Below are positions 44,227 through 52,764 of a stretch of DNA of 64,000 nucleotides, piece after piece. The stretch is from Nocardia africana NBRC 100379 (GTDB lineage Bacteria; Actinomycetota; Actinomycetes; Mycobacteriales; Mycobacteriaceae). The notes under the pieces are model-generated. The model worked only from the letters and a program-made list of their open reading frames with translations. It was not told the origin of the DNA and ran no database searches. The DNA lies in assembly GCF_001612635.1 (NCBI RefSeq), contig NZ_BDAV01000006.1, forward strand, positions 712,613-776,612, written 5' to 3'. The position numbers and the translations under genes are program-made. Positions within the stretch are counted from its first letter, which is position 1. Every line of letters begins with the position of its first letter.

Positions 44227-46922
44227 GACAGCTCCGTGTTCTGATCGACACCACTGGGCTCGACACCATTGTGCCGCACCCCGTTCCGTTCTCCGTTCGT
44301 CGCGACACCGTTGGTGCCGGCGACTCCGGTGGGCTCGGCGGCCGGGCGCTCGGCCTCGTCACCGTCGTCGTAACCCAGCCGGACATCGTGCTCGACCTCG
44401 CCGCCGCCGACGGCGACCCGGCTGGTCACCGGCGGATAACCGCGCGCGACCACCGTGTACTCCCCTTCGCTGAGGTCGGTCAGTACATACTGCCCGTTCT
44501 CGTCGGTGCGAGTGGTCCCGATCGGGGTTCCGGAGCGATCCAGCACCGTGACCTCCGCGTCGGGCACCGCCCCGCCGTCGGCGAGCACGGTTCCGGTCAG
44601 CACCGCCATCGGCGCGAGCTCGATGTCGTGGTGCAGCAGGCCACTGTCGGGCACGACCAGCGCGGTCGCGCTCGGGCGCATGTGTTCGGCCACCGCGACC
44701 AGGGTGTATGTCCCCGAGACGACACCGTGGCAGAGGTAGTTGCCGGACGCGTCGGTCACGGCCGCGCCCACCACTTCACCGCGCAGATCGGTGAGGGTGA
44801 CGGTCGCACCGGCCAGCGGCTCTCCCGCCACGGCGGTCCGGACCGTGCCCGACAGCTCGCCCGCCCCCTGCAGGGTCAGGTCGAGGCGCTGGGTGCGTCC
44901 GTCGGCGGTGACGTTGACCGCGGCCGGCTGGTGACCGTTCGCGGAGACGATCAGCACGTAGTTGCCCGCGCCGGGCGGCTCGATCGAATAGCGGCCGCCG
45001 CTGTCGCCGGTCGAACGCGAAACCTGGTGTCCGCGTTGGTCGATCAGCGTCAGCGCGGCGCCCGCGACCGGTCGGCCGTCGGCCCGCTGCACCTGCCCGC
45101 CGATGGCGTGGCCGCTGCCGTGGGAGTTGACGACAGGAGTGTTTGTCATCGCCGAAACCTCCGCAATTCGATGTGATTCGTGCCCGTTGGCCGCAGCGTG
45201 CCGACCCGCCGACGCGGCGGCGAGAACCGGTTCCGGCTCGGAGAGCGCCTGGGCGGCACCCTCCCACACCTGGTTCTCGGCCCACTCGGCTCCGGCCGCC
45301 TCGACCGGATCCTTCGGCGCCGGGGCGGGCGCGGAAGCATCCTGCAGCGGAATCTCTTTCATGAACATCATGACGATGCAGGCCAGCAGGGCCACGCCCG
45401 CCGCGGCGTAGAAGACGCCGTGCATCGAGTTGGTGAACCCGATCAGGATCGGATCCTTGATCTGCTGCGGCAGCGCGCCGATTCCGGCGGTGTTGGCCTG
45501 CAACTGGTTCAGCTTGCCGGCGTCCAGCCCGGGCGGCAGATGACCGCCGAACGCGTCGGTGATCTTGTGCGGCAACAGATTGAACAGAATCGTCAGGAAG
45601 ACCGCCACCCCCAGCGTGCCGCCGACCTGCCGGAAGAAGGTCGCCGACGCCGTCGACACCCCCATATCCGACCGCGGCCCGGCATTCTGCGCCGCGATGA
45701 TCAACGTCTGCATACAGCAGCCCAGCCCCAGACCAACCAGCGCGCCGATCGCCAGCACCTGCCACATCGCGCTGTCGAAGTGCAACTGGGCGTAGAGCAG
45801 CGCGCCCACCGTCACCAGGAAGGTGCCGACCACCGGCAGGATCTTGTAGCGGCCGGTGCGCTTGACGACCTGACCGGAGATCATCGAGCCGATCATGATG
45901 CCCAGCACCAGCGGCAGCATCAGCAGACCCGCCTCGGTCGGCGAATAGCCGCGCACCACCTGCAAATACAGCGGCACCATGCTGATCGCACCGAACATCG
46001 CGATACCGACGATGAAACCACCGATCATCACCACCGAGAAGGTGGAGTTCTTGAACAGCCGCAACGGAATCAGCGCGGAGTCCTTCATCAGGTACTCCAC
46101 CCCGATGAACAGCACCAGGCCCACCGCGCCGATGGCGTAGCAGATCACCGAATTGCCGGAACCCCAGCCCCAGGTGCGTCCCTGTTCGGCCACGATCAGC
46201 AACGGCACCACACAGATCGCCAGCGCGATCGCACCCCACCAGTCGACGTTCAGCTTCTGCCGCTGATGCGGGACGTTGAGAACCTTGGCCACGACCGCGA
46301 GGGCGACCACGCCGATCGGGACGTTCACCAGGAACACCCAGCGCCAGCCGTCGATCCCCCACAGCGTGTCGTAATCGGAGAACAGACCGCCCAACACCGG
46401 GCCGAGCACGGTGGAGGTACCGAAGACCATCATGAAATAGCCCTGGTACCGGGCCCGTTCACGCGGCGGCACGATATCGCCGACGATGGTCATGGCCAGC
46501 GACATCAGGCCACCGGCGCCCAGTCCCTGGAACGCGCGGAACCCGGCCAGTTCGTACATCGACGTCGCGAACGTACACGCCGCCGACCCCACCACGAAAA
46601 TACCGATCGCCAGCAAATAGAAAGGCTTACGACCATAGATATCGGCCAACTTGCCGTACAACGGCGTCGAAATCGTCGCCGTGATCAAATACGCCGTCGT
46701 CGCCCACGCCTGCTGATCGAAACCATGCAAACTATTCGCGATCCGGACGATCGCCACACTCACAATATTCTGATCCAGCGCCGCCAAGAACATCCCCAGC
46801 AACAAACCGGACAAAATAGTCAAAATCTGCCGATGCGACAGAGACGGTCGCATGTCCGCCGGCGGCGCGACGGTCGGAGCGTTCGGCTGCGCCGGCGGAG
46901 CCTCACTGGTCGAAGTCGTCAT
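44223..46922 (-). CDS. DHA2-type MFS efflux transporter fused to three carboxypeptidase-regulatory-like repeats (copy 1)
   Basis: An 899-residue protein. Residues about 25-545 are a 14-helix drug:H+ antiporter of the EmrB/QacA family: LDQNIVSVAIVRIANSLHG, YGKLADIYGRKPFYLL, and motif C GTSTVLGPVLGGLFSD. A charged linker (545-605) leads to three tandem beta-sandwich repeats (about 605-690, 690-775, 775-855), each of the form GTV..GxP..GA.VTL.D..G...G...TD..G.Y, then a Asn/Gly-rich tail. The fusion is unusual for the family. The MarR gene lies just upstream. Nearly identical DNA in its 5' part is shared with the second copy at 54647-57184. Confidence 0.93.
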   Translation of the reverse strand: MTTSTSEAPPAQPNAPTVAPPADMRPSLSHRQILTILSGLLLGMFLAALDQNIVSVAIVRIANSLHGFDQQAWATTAYLITATISTPLYGKLADIYGRKPFYLLAIGIFVVGSAACTFATSMYELAGFRAFQGLGAGGLMSLAMTIVGDIVPPRERARYQGYFMMVFGTSTVLGPVLGGLFSDYDTLWGIDGWRWVFLVNVPIGVVALAVVAKVLNVPHQRQKLNVDWWGAIALAICVVPLLIVAEQGRTWGWGSGNSVICYAIGAVGLVLFIGVEYLMKDSALIPLRLFKNSTFSVVMIGGFIVGIAMFGAISMVPLYLQVVRGYSPTEAGLLMLPLVLGIMIGSMISGQVVKRTGRYKILPVVGTFLVTVGALLYAQLHFDSAMWQVLAIGALVGLGLGCCMQTLIIAAQNAGPRSDMGVSTASATFFRQVGGTLGVAVFLTILFNLLPHKITDAFGGHLPPGLDAGKLNQLQANTAGIGALPQQIKDPILIGFTNSMHGVFYAAAGVALLACIVMMFMKEIPLQDASAPAPAPKDPVEAAGAEWAENQVWEGAAQALSEPEPVLAAASAGRHAAANGHESHRIAEVSAMTNTPVVNSHGSGHAIGGQVQRADGRPVAGAALTLIDQRGHQVSRSTGDSGGRYSIEPPGAGNYVLIVSANGHQPAAVNVTADGRTQRLDLTLQGAGELSGTVRTAVAGEPLAGATVTLTDLRGEVVGAAVTDASGNYLCHGVVSGTYTLVAVAEHMRPSATALVVPDSGLLHHDIELAPMAVLTGTVLADGGAVPDAEVTVLDRSGTPIGTTRTDENGQYVLTDLSEGEYTVVARGYPPVTSRVAVGGGEVEHDVRLGYDDGDEAERPAAEPTGVAGTNGVATNGERNGVRHNGVEPSGVDQNTELS
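46547..46838 (-). repeat. 292-bp near-identical tract shared by both MFS genes (copy 1)
   Basis: This segment of the first transporter matches 56827-57118 with only one difference (46623 versus 56903). It covers the first five or so helices. Codons here are unusually AT-rich (ATA-, AAT- and CAAA-containing on the plus strand), unlike the rest of the gene. Flanking DNA of the two genes is clearly more diverged, which points to gene conversion or strong local constraint. Confidence 0.85.
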
Positions 46923-46935
46923 GTGTATGTAAGCC

Positions 46936-47445
46936 CTAATTCGAATCGGCTGTTGCGGTGGATTTTTCGGCTGTGGATTCTTCGATGCCGCTGACGAGCA
47001 GCTCGAGAAGATCGGTCAATCTGGCCCGTTCATCGGCGGGCCACTCGGCCATCACCTCGGCCAGCCAGCGGTTGCGGTTTCGACGGTTCTCCTCGAAAAC
47101 CCGCACCCCTTCGGCGGTGGGCGCCAGCACGCAGGCCCGTCCGTCGACAGGGTCGGCCCGGCGTTCCACCAGGCCGTGTGCCACCAGCGACCTGGTCTGC
47201 CTGCTGATGGTCGATGTTTCGGTATGCAGCGTGTCCGCCAGCTTCCCCGTCCGCTGCGGACCGTCGTGGACCAGGCAGAACAGCACGGAATAGGCCGATC
47301 GTTCCAGACCGTCCGGACCGTACTTGGCTATATGCGATTTCGTTCTGCCGATCGCCCGCATCAACCGGATCAGCTGGCCGCCGAGTCGATCGGCCACATC
47401 CTGTTCGGTGACGCCGGCGCCGGGATCACGGGCATCGACGACCAT
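46936..47445 (-). CDS. MarR-family regulator (copy 1)
   Basis: A 169-residue MarR repressor. The winged helix is at about residues 55-105: LVHDGPQRTGKLADTLHTETSTISRQTRSLVAHGLVERRADPVDGRACVLAPT. It is 13 bp upstream of the transporter gene, so both form one operon with the YceI gene. An inverted repeat upstream (47493-47511) is shared with the second MarR gene. The ligand is likely a hydrophobic toxicant pumped by the transporter. Confidence 0.93.
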   Translation of the reverse strand: MVVDARDPGAGVTEQDVADRLGGQLIRLMRAIGRTKSHIAKYGPDGLERSAYSVLFCLVHDGPQRTGKLADTLHTETSTISRQTRSLVAHGLVERRADPVDGRACVLAPTAEGVRVFEENRRNRNRWLAEVMAEWPADERARLTDLLELLVSGIEESTAEKSTATADSN

Positions 47446-47492
47446 GATCGAGCTTCCTTCTCCCCACGACGCATTTGATTAGCATGTACAAC

Positions 47493-47515
47493 TAGTTGCT
47501 GAGGCCAACTATACA
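47493..47515 (-). promoter_or_regulatory. MarR operator candidate, copy 1
   Basis: TAGTTG-N7-CAACTA (47493-47511), with downstream TAC. The second MarR gene has CAGTTG-N7-CAACTA with the same spacing and the same ACTATACA flank at 57784-57805. The dyad lies about 50 bp upstream of the MarR start. Confidence 0.7.
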
Positions 47516-47680
47516 TACGTTCGGATCCCCCTCGCACGTACCCCGGCTCACACCTGGGAACACCGAATCGGACACGCCGGACGCAATCCGGACATCCCGG
47601 GATTACCGGTGGTTTGCTCGAGCTGTCGCATTTCCGGCTCCGATCGATCGGCACGTCGACGCGGAAGGACCGAGCTGACC

Positions 47681-48334
47681 ATGTCTGCGCCCATCGAGCC
47701 CGCCCGAATTCCGGCCCGGCCGACAAATGAGACCCCGAAAACGGCGGATTCGGCAACGCATTTTCCGGCCGCCTTCCCCTCGCCGATCGGCCCGGCAACC
47801 TCGCCGCCATCTTTCGAACCCGCCTGGACCGCAACCGAAATTGTGACCGAGACGACACCGACGCCTCGACTCCGCCTCGCCGCTCTCGCCGCGTTCTGCG
47901 CGCTGTGGCTGGTCGGCGCAGCGGCGGCCCTCGCCGCGACGGCCGGCGCCGACTGCGGGCCCGCCTGCGCCGACACGTCCGGATCGGCATCCGGATCGGC
48001 CTCGGGTTCCGCGGGATCCGGTTCCGCCACCGCGGGTCTGCTGCTGGGCCTGCCGATGAAGACGGTCGCCCTCACGATCGTCCCGGCTCCGCAGTTCCCC
48101 TCGTTCGACAACGTGATCACACACGAGAGCAGCTGGAATCCGTTCGCCGTCAATCCGGAATCGGGCGCCTACGGTCTCGGGCAGGCGTTGCCGCCGGAGC
48201 GGATGGCCTCCCACGGGGTGGACTGGATGATCAACCCGGTGACCCAGATCCGCTGGACCTACGACTACATGGTCGAGCGCTACGGCAGCCCCGACGGGGC
48301 GTGGGCGTTCTGGCAGTCCCACCACTGGTACTAG
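47681..48334 (+). CDS. Membrane-anchored transglycosylase-like (SLT-fold) protein
   Basis: A 217-residue protein. The first 60 residues are cytoplasmic and Pro/Thr-rich, a hydrophobic anchor follows (about 66-90, AALAAFCALWLVGAAAALAAT), then a Ser/Gly-repeat linker (SGSASGSASGSAGSGS) and a C-terminal lysozyme-like domain: ITHESSWNPFAVNPESGAYGLGQALP, with the presumed catalytic Glu. This layout is like Rpf- or aggregation-promoting-factor-type proteins that cleave peptidoglycan outside the cell. The ATG at 47681 is chosen since GGAAGGA lies upstream. Confidence 0.83.
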   Translation: MSAPIEPARIPARPTNETPKTADSATHFPAAFPSPIGPATSPPSFEPAWTATEIVTETTPTPRLRLAALAAFCALWLVGAAAALAATAGADCGPACADTSGSASGSASGSAGSGSATAGLLLGLPMKTVALTIVPAPQFPSFDNVITHESSWNPFAVNPESGAYGLGQALPPERMASHGVDWMINPVTQIRWTYDYMVERYGSPDGAWAFWQSHHWY

Positions 48335-48337
48335 CTC

Positions 48338-48374
48338 TCGATTGTCGCCGGACCACTTCAACTGTCACAATCGA
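48338..48374 (+). repeat. 8-bp inverted repeat after the transglycosylase-like gene
   Basis: TCGATTGT (48338-48345) and ACAATCGA (48367-48374) follow the stop codon by three bases. Possible terminator or the first stem of the DUF475 leader. Confidence 0.45.
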
Positions 48375-48379
48375 AGGCA

Positions 48380-48432
48380 GGGTTGCGAGCACTCTGAATG
48401 CTGTAACCCGCGAGGTCATACCCCCCGCGGGT
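48380..48432 (+). promoter_or_regulatory. Competing hairpins in the leader of the DUF475 gene
   Basis: GGGTT (48380-48384) pairs with AACCC (48405-48409), enclosing AGCA/TGCT (48388-48391/48399-48402). Alternatively ACCCGCG (48406-48412) pairs with CGCGGGT (48426-48432). The two stems share 48406-48409. The second ends 13 bases before the AAAGG Shine-Dalgarno. Confidence 0.4.
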
Positions 48433-48456
48433 GTCGAATTGACGAAAGGCATCGGC

Positions 48457-49686
48457 ATGTTCGTGCGAGTTTTCGCCCTGTCGTTCCTGGTTGCCGCGGC
48501 GTCTCTCGTCGTCGCGCTGCTGTACGGCGGGCCGGAGGCCGTGGTGCTGGTCGCAGCCCTCGGCGTTCTCGAGGTCTCACTGTCGTTCGACAACGCGGTG
48601 GTCAATGCCAGTGTCCTGCAACGCATGAGCGCGTTCTGGCAGCGCATCTTCCTGACCGTGGGCATGGTGATCGCGGTCTTCGGCATGCGCCTGGTGTTCC
48701 CGCTGGTGGTGGTCGCGATCGGCGCGCATCTGGACCCGGTCGAGGCGCTGCGGCTGGCGATGCACCCACCCGCCGGCGGCGCGCCGTTCTTCCCGGACGG
48801 CCGGCCCAGTTACGAGACGCTGCTCAACGACGCCAATCCGAAGATCGCGGCCTTCGGCGGGATGTTCCTGCTGCTGCTGTTCCTGAACTACATCTGCACC
48901 CAGCGTGAGGTCACCTGGCTGAGCTGGCTGGAGCGACCGCTGGCGCGGATCGGGCGCTTCTCGATGTTCACGGTGGTGATCGCGCTCGTCGCGTTGGTGC
49001 TCACCGCCGGTGTGCTCGCCCCCAACAACAAGGCCGACGTCGTCATGGTCTCCGGCGCGCTCGGCATGGCCACCTACTTCCTCGTCGACGGTCTCGGCGT
49101 GCATTTCGAGAACGAGCAGCCCGGCCAGGGCCCCTCGCGCGCCGCCGTGCTGACCGGGCGCGCCGCCTTCTTCGGCTTCATCTATCTGGAAGTGCTGGAC
49201 GCCTCGTTCTCCTTCGACGGCGTGATCGGCGCCTTCGCCATCAGTGCCGATCCGATCGTCATCGCCTTGGGGCTCGGCCTGATCGGCGCGATGTTCGTCC
49301 GGTCGATCACCGTGTACCTGGTCCGGCGCGGCACTCTGGCCGAGTACATCTACCTCGAACACGGTGCGCACTGGGCGATCGGCACGCTCGCGGCGATTCT
49401 GCTGGTCTCCACCGGCCACCACCTGAACGAAGTGGTCACCGGCCTGCTGGGCGTGGGGATCATCGCCGCGGCCTACCTCAGCAGTATCGTCCACAATCGG
49501 CGCCACCCGGAGCCCGCTGCCACCGAGACCGAGCTGGAGCATCTGTCCCTCGGCGGGGACGAGCTGACCCTGCGCGGCGACACCGGCAAGCTGGCCGGCC
49601 TCGACGGCGAGTTTCCCATCGGCCGGGTCACGTTGGGCGGCGACACGATGCCGGCGCGGGACAAGCTCAACACCGAAGCGTTCTGA
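48457..49686 (+). CDS. DUF475 / TerC-family integral membrane protein
   Basis: A 409-residue protein with eight or nine transmembrane helices. Two repeated motifs, LEVSLSFDNAVVNA (about residue 40) and EVLDASFSFDGVIGAF (about 245), carry the conserved Asp of the TerC/LysE-like metal exporters, here of the DUF475 subfamily. The C-terminal 60 residues are hydrophilic and acidic with GGDELTLRGDTGK. TerC relatives export Mn2+ or assist metal loading of exported proteins. AAAGG lies seven bases before the ATG. The leader is structured. Confidence 0.9.
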   Translation: MFVRVFALSFLVAAASLVVALLYGGPEAVVLVAALGVLEVSLSFDNAVVNASVLQRMSAFWQRIFLTVGMVIAVFGMRLVFPLVVVAIGAHLDPVEALRLAMHPPAGGAPFFPDGRPSYETLLNDANPKIAAFGGMFLLLLFLNYICTQREVTWLSWLERPLARIGRFSMFTVVIALVALVLTAGVLAPNNKADVVMVSGALGMATYFLVDGLGVHFENEQPGQGPSRAAVLTGRAAFFGFIYLEVLDASFSFDGVIGAFAISADPIVIALGLGLIGAMFVRSITVYLVRRGTLAEYIYLEHGAHWAIGTLAAILLVSTGHHLNEVVTGLLGVGIIAAAYLSSIVHNRRHPEPAATETELEHLSLGGDELTLRGDTGKLAGLDGEFPIGRVTLGGDTMPARDKLNTEAF

Positions 49687-49763
49687 GAGCCCGCGTACCG
49701 AGGCCCGGCGTACCGAGGACTACTGCGCGAGTTCGCTGTCGGCCCCGGTCGTATTCTCGGATC

Positions 49764-50399
49764 ATGAGGTCGCGGCCGCTGACACTGATCCAAGACGAAC
49801 TCGTCGACTACGACAAAGCCATGGAGCGCATGGCCGAACTGGTGGAACAGCGCCAGCGCGACGAACGGCCGGATACGTTGTGGCTGCTCAGCCACCCGCA
49901 GGTCTATACGATCGGCCGCCGCACGCCGAGTGCGCATCTCCCCGATCCGGACCACGGGATTCCGGTGGTCGAGACCACCCGCGGCGGCCAGCTCACCTAT
50001 CACGGTCCCGGACAGCTGGTCGGATATCTCGTCGTGAAGCTCGGTGCGGGCGAGGGCGTCGTGGACTACATCCGCGAGGTCGAATATCGCCTGGTCGCCG
50101 CGCTCGACCGGCTGGGCATCCGGGCCCAACGCCGCGACACGCCACCGGGTTCGGAACTGCTCACCGGCGTGTGGACCGTCGAGAAGGGCCGCAAGATCGT
50201 CTCCATCGGCATGCGGCAGAGCCGCGGCGTCACCAGCCACGGCTTCGCCATGAACGTCGACGGCGATCTGGAACCGTGGCAGTGGGCCGTCGCGTGCGGG
50301 TTGCCCGACGTGGATATGACGTCGGTGCGGCGCGAACAGCCGGACGCGCGAATGGATCAGGTTCGTCCGATCGTGGCGGAGGCATTCGAGGCAGTCTGA
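49764..50399 (+). CDS. lipB: LipB, octanoyl-(acyl carrier protein):protein N-octanoyltransferase
   Basis: A 211-residue lipoate-biosynthesis enzyme moving octanoate from ACP to the lipoyl domains of dehydrogenase complexes and GcvH. The signature RGGQLTYHGPGQLVGYLV is at about residues 73-90. The catalytic Lys is in EKGRKIVSIGMRQSRGVTSHGFAMNV (about 142) and the Cys in VACGLPDVDMTS (about 176), both at M. tuberculosis LipB positions. No lipA follows, unlike in many actinobacteria. Its end overlaps the convergent PNT-like gene by 43 bp. Confidence 0.95.
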   Translation: MRSRPLTLIQDELVDYDKAMERMAELVEQRQRDERPDTLWLLSHPQVYTIGRRTPSAHLPDPDHGIPVVETTRGGQLTYHGPGQLVGYLVVKLGAGEGVVDYIREVEYRLVAALDRLGIRAQRRDTPPGSELLTGVWTVEKGRKIVSIGMRQSRGVTSHGFAMNVDGDLEPWQWAVACGLPDVDMTSVRREQPDARMDQVRPIVAEAFEAV

Positions 50400-51364
50400 G
50401 CATCCGGCAGTCCGGAGTCCGCCAGTCGCAGTATCGATGCGGTTACCGCCGCACTGTAGGCGCGGCTGGCCGGGGCCGGTCGGCGCGCCGGATAGTTCGA
50501 GCGGTGGGTCACCACGACGCCGTTGCCCAGTACCACCGTCGCGTCCGTGACGGTCGCCGCGCAGTTGCCACCGGCCTTGGCGGTCAGATCGACCACGACC
50601 GCACCGTCCCCGAGGGCGTCGAGTGCGGTCCGGTCGACCAGTAGCGGCGCCCGTTGTCCGCGCCGCACCGCGGCGCAGAAGACCAGATCCGGTTTGTCCG
50701 CGCGGATCCGCTCCAGCACGCAGGCGGCGTCGACCTCGCCGGACCAGTGAAAGACATTGGGCCCCTGCGCGTTCAGCGCCCGCCGCAGTTCGGGCCGGCG
50801 CCCCAGCACCACCGGCGGTTCCGCCCCGCAGGCGGCCGCCGCCTCGACGGCCGACAGTCCGGCCTGGCCGCAGCCCAGGATCAGTGAGCGGATCGGCCGG
50901 CGCACGGTGCGCGGCACCAGCCGCCGGCCCGCGAGATAGGCCACGCTGCCGGCGATCCGGCTCATCGCCGAGAGCGCATCCGATTCACCCGTCTCGTGCG
51001 AAAAGAGTTCGAACGCCACCGATTCCACACCCAGGCTGCGCAGTTCGGCGATCTGCGGTGCGCGCCGCAACGGGTCCTGGAAGCCGATCAGCGTGAGATT
51101 CGGCCGGCGCGACATCGTGCGCAGATCGTGCGTAGTCGGCTTCACCCAGGCCAGCACATCGCAGGCCGCGACCACGGTGACCGGATCCGCCGCGATCGCC
51201 GCCCCCGCGGACCGGTAGGCCGCGTCGCCGAAACCGGCCGCCCGCCCGGCATTCGCCTCCACCACGACTCGCATCCCGGCCGCGGTCAGCCGTCGCACAC
51301 CGTCCGGTGTCAGCGCCACCCGCCGTTCCCGGGCAGCCGTTTCGCGCAGCACGCCGACGATCAC
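50357..51364 (-). CDS. Alanine dehydrogenase / PNT-alpha-like NAD-dependent protein
   Basis: A 335-residue protein with an AlaDH_PNT N-terminal domain (GVLRETAARERRVALTPDGVRRL, then LAWVKPT) and a Rossmann domain (LILGCGQAGLSAVEAAAACG at about 158). It keeps the Arg and Lys that bind the carboxylate in alanine dehydrogenase. The segment carrying the catalytic His there reads GFQDPLRRAP, so the substrate probably differs. It is shorter than true AlaDH (about 370). It starts with GTG overlapping the aminotransferase stop (GTGA) and is the last gene of a three-gene operon. Confidence 0.85.
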   Translation of the reverse strand: MIVGVLRETAARERRVALTPDGVRRLTAAGMRVVVEANAGRAAGFGDAAYRSAGAAIAADPVTVVAACDVLAWVKPTTHDLRTMSRRPNLTLIGFQDPLRRAPQIAELRSLGVESVAFELFSHETGESDALSAMSRIAGSVAYLAGRRLVPRTVRRPIRSLILGCGQAGLSAVEAAAACGAEPPVVLGRRPELRRALNAQGPNVFHWSGEVDAACVLERIRADKPDLVFCAAVRRGQRAPLLVDRTALDALGDGAVVVDLTAKAGGNCAATVTDATVVLGNGVVVTHRSNYPARRPAPASRAYSAAVTASILRLADSGLPDAQTASNASATIGRT

Positions 51365-52764
51365 GCCGGTGGCTCCGCGATACCGCGCCGCCGCAGGATG
51401 TCGCGATAGGTGGCGCCGCCGGCCAGGTCGGCGACCAGCCCGCCGAGCCGGTCGAACAGCTCGTCGATCAACTCCCGGGACTCGGTGCCGGGGCCGTGCC
51501 GGGGCGCGAGGACGTTGAGCCGCACCCCCGGCCGCGGTGATCCGGTGCGGCCCAGCGCGACGCTGTCGATTCCCGCACCGGCCAGCAGCAGATCCTCGAA
51601 CGCGGCGCTGTCGTCGATCCCCGCCGCGTCCAGAAGAGTGGAATCGGCGACCACGGACAGGAACATGCTGGCTCCGGAACCCAACGGCCGCAATGTGTTC
51701 GCCCCGAATTCGGCGTTGATCGCGGCGATCCGCTCCAAGGCGGTGTCGAACTGTTCGCGCACCAGCTTCCGGTTGTGCTCGAAATACGCGTCGGGCGTAT
51801 GGTCCAGCACGGCACGCACCAGATGCGTACTCTCGCGCTGAAAGGCGATGGTGAGTCGCGCCCGGACGCGCTCCAGCCACGGCGCGTCGCCGGAGCACGC
51901 CGCGCCGAGTTTGCACGGACCGAAGGCGTTGTAGCCCTTGGAATTACCGGTGACGGTCACCATCCGGTCGTACAGCCGGACCGGGCCCTGGGCGGTCGGC
52001 ACCTCCAGCGCGGCGAGCGGAATGTGCCCGCCGACGATCCGGTCGAAGGCCATATCGCAGACCACCGGAACATCGGCCGCGACCAGAACACCTGCCAGTT
52101 CGCGCAATTCGTCCAGCGAGTACCGCGTGACGACGGGATTGCCCGGCAGCGTGAGCAGCACCGCGCAGACGGCGTCGCCGTGTCGTTCCAGTTCCCGGGC
52201 CAGTGCGATCGGGTCGATCCGGAAGGAATCATCCGGCGTCGCCTCCGGAACGACCACTCGCACATCGAATTTCGCGATGTGAGTGGCGAAGTTCTTGTAG
52301 AAACCCTCGGGACAGACGATCACACCGCCGGGCCGCACGACCGTGGCGATCACCTCCTCGAGCATCAGCATGCTCGAATACGGGCAGACGACAACCTCAT
52401 CGGGACGCACCCGGACGCCGGGCACGCCGTCCGCGGGGCGGTGCAGCCGATCGAACAGGCGGGCGGCGGCCGACTCCCGCAACTCCAGCGGTTGCCGCTT
52501 GTCGTAGTCCGGCAGACCTCGCCGCCGGATCCGATGGGGAGCCAGATCGTTCCACGCCCGCCGCAGGGCGCGCGCCGCCGCCGGATCGATCTCGAATCCG
52601 GTCTCGCCGTGATACGCGTCCAGCACACCGTGGTACCCGCGACCGGATCGCCCGGCAAAGGGCACGGTCTCCGGCAGCTGCCGGCGCAGTTCCTTCTTGC
52701 GCTCCTCCGAACGCAGGATCAGCGCGGCGTCGGCTCGCTCGGCATGCCGGGGGCCGGTCGTCAC
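51361..52764 (-). CDS. PLP-dependent aminotransferase (class I/II fold)
   Basis: A 467-residue fold-type I PLP enzyme. The PLP region reads CDMAFDRI (binding Asp), then VTGNSKGYNAFGPCKLGAA with the Schiff-base Lys. An N-terminal extension of about 70 residues includes GRGYHGVLDAYHGETGFEID, unusual for the aspartate aminotransferase family. The C-terminal small domain is complete. The GTG at 52764 overlaps the regulator stop. The amino donor and acceptor are unknown; pairing with an AlaDH/PNT-like protein suggests a coupled keto-acid/amino-acid conversion. Confidence 0.85.
   Translation of the reverse strand: MTTGPRHAERADAALILRSEERKKELRRQLPETVPFAGRSGRGYHGVLDAYHGETGFEIDPAAARALRRAWNDLAPHRIRRRGLPDYDKRQPLELRESAAARLFDRLHRPADGVPGVRVRPDEVVVCPYSSMLMLEEVIATVVRPGGVIVCPEGFYKNFATHIAKFDVRVVVPEATPDDSFRIDPIALARELERHGDAVCAVLLTLPGNPVVTRYSLDELRELAGVLVAADVPVVCDMAFDRIVGGHIPLAALEVPTAQGPVRLYDRMVTVTGNSKGYNAFGPCKLGAACSGDAPWLERVRARLTIAFQRESTHLVRAVLDHTPDAYFEHNRKLVREQFDTALERIAAINAEFGANTLRPLGSGASMFLSVVADSTLLDAAGIDDSAAFEDLLLAGAGIDSVALGRTGSPRPGVRLNVLAPRHGPGTESRELIDELFDRLGGLVADLAGGATYRDILRRRGIAEPPA

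Noticed and set aside
48335..48456. yybP-ykoY manganese riboswitch before the DUF475 gene
   Set aside because: The gene type fits, but the conserved loop sequences could not be identified; only generic competing hairpins are seen.
39350..49686. A TerD-TerC tellurite-resistance system
   Set aside because: The TerD-domain gene and the DUF475/TerC gene are 9 kb apart with unrelated genes between and no other ter genes, so a joint system is not supported.
50357..51364. A functional proton-translocating transhydrogenase
   Set aside because: Only an alpha-like soluble protein is present; no membrane PntAb/PntB genes are adjacent.
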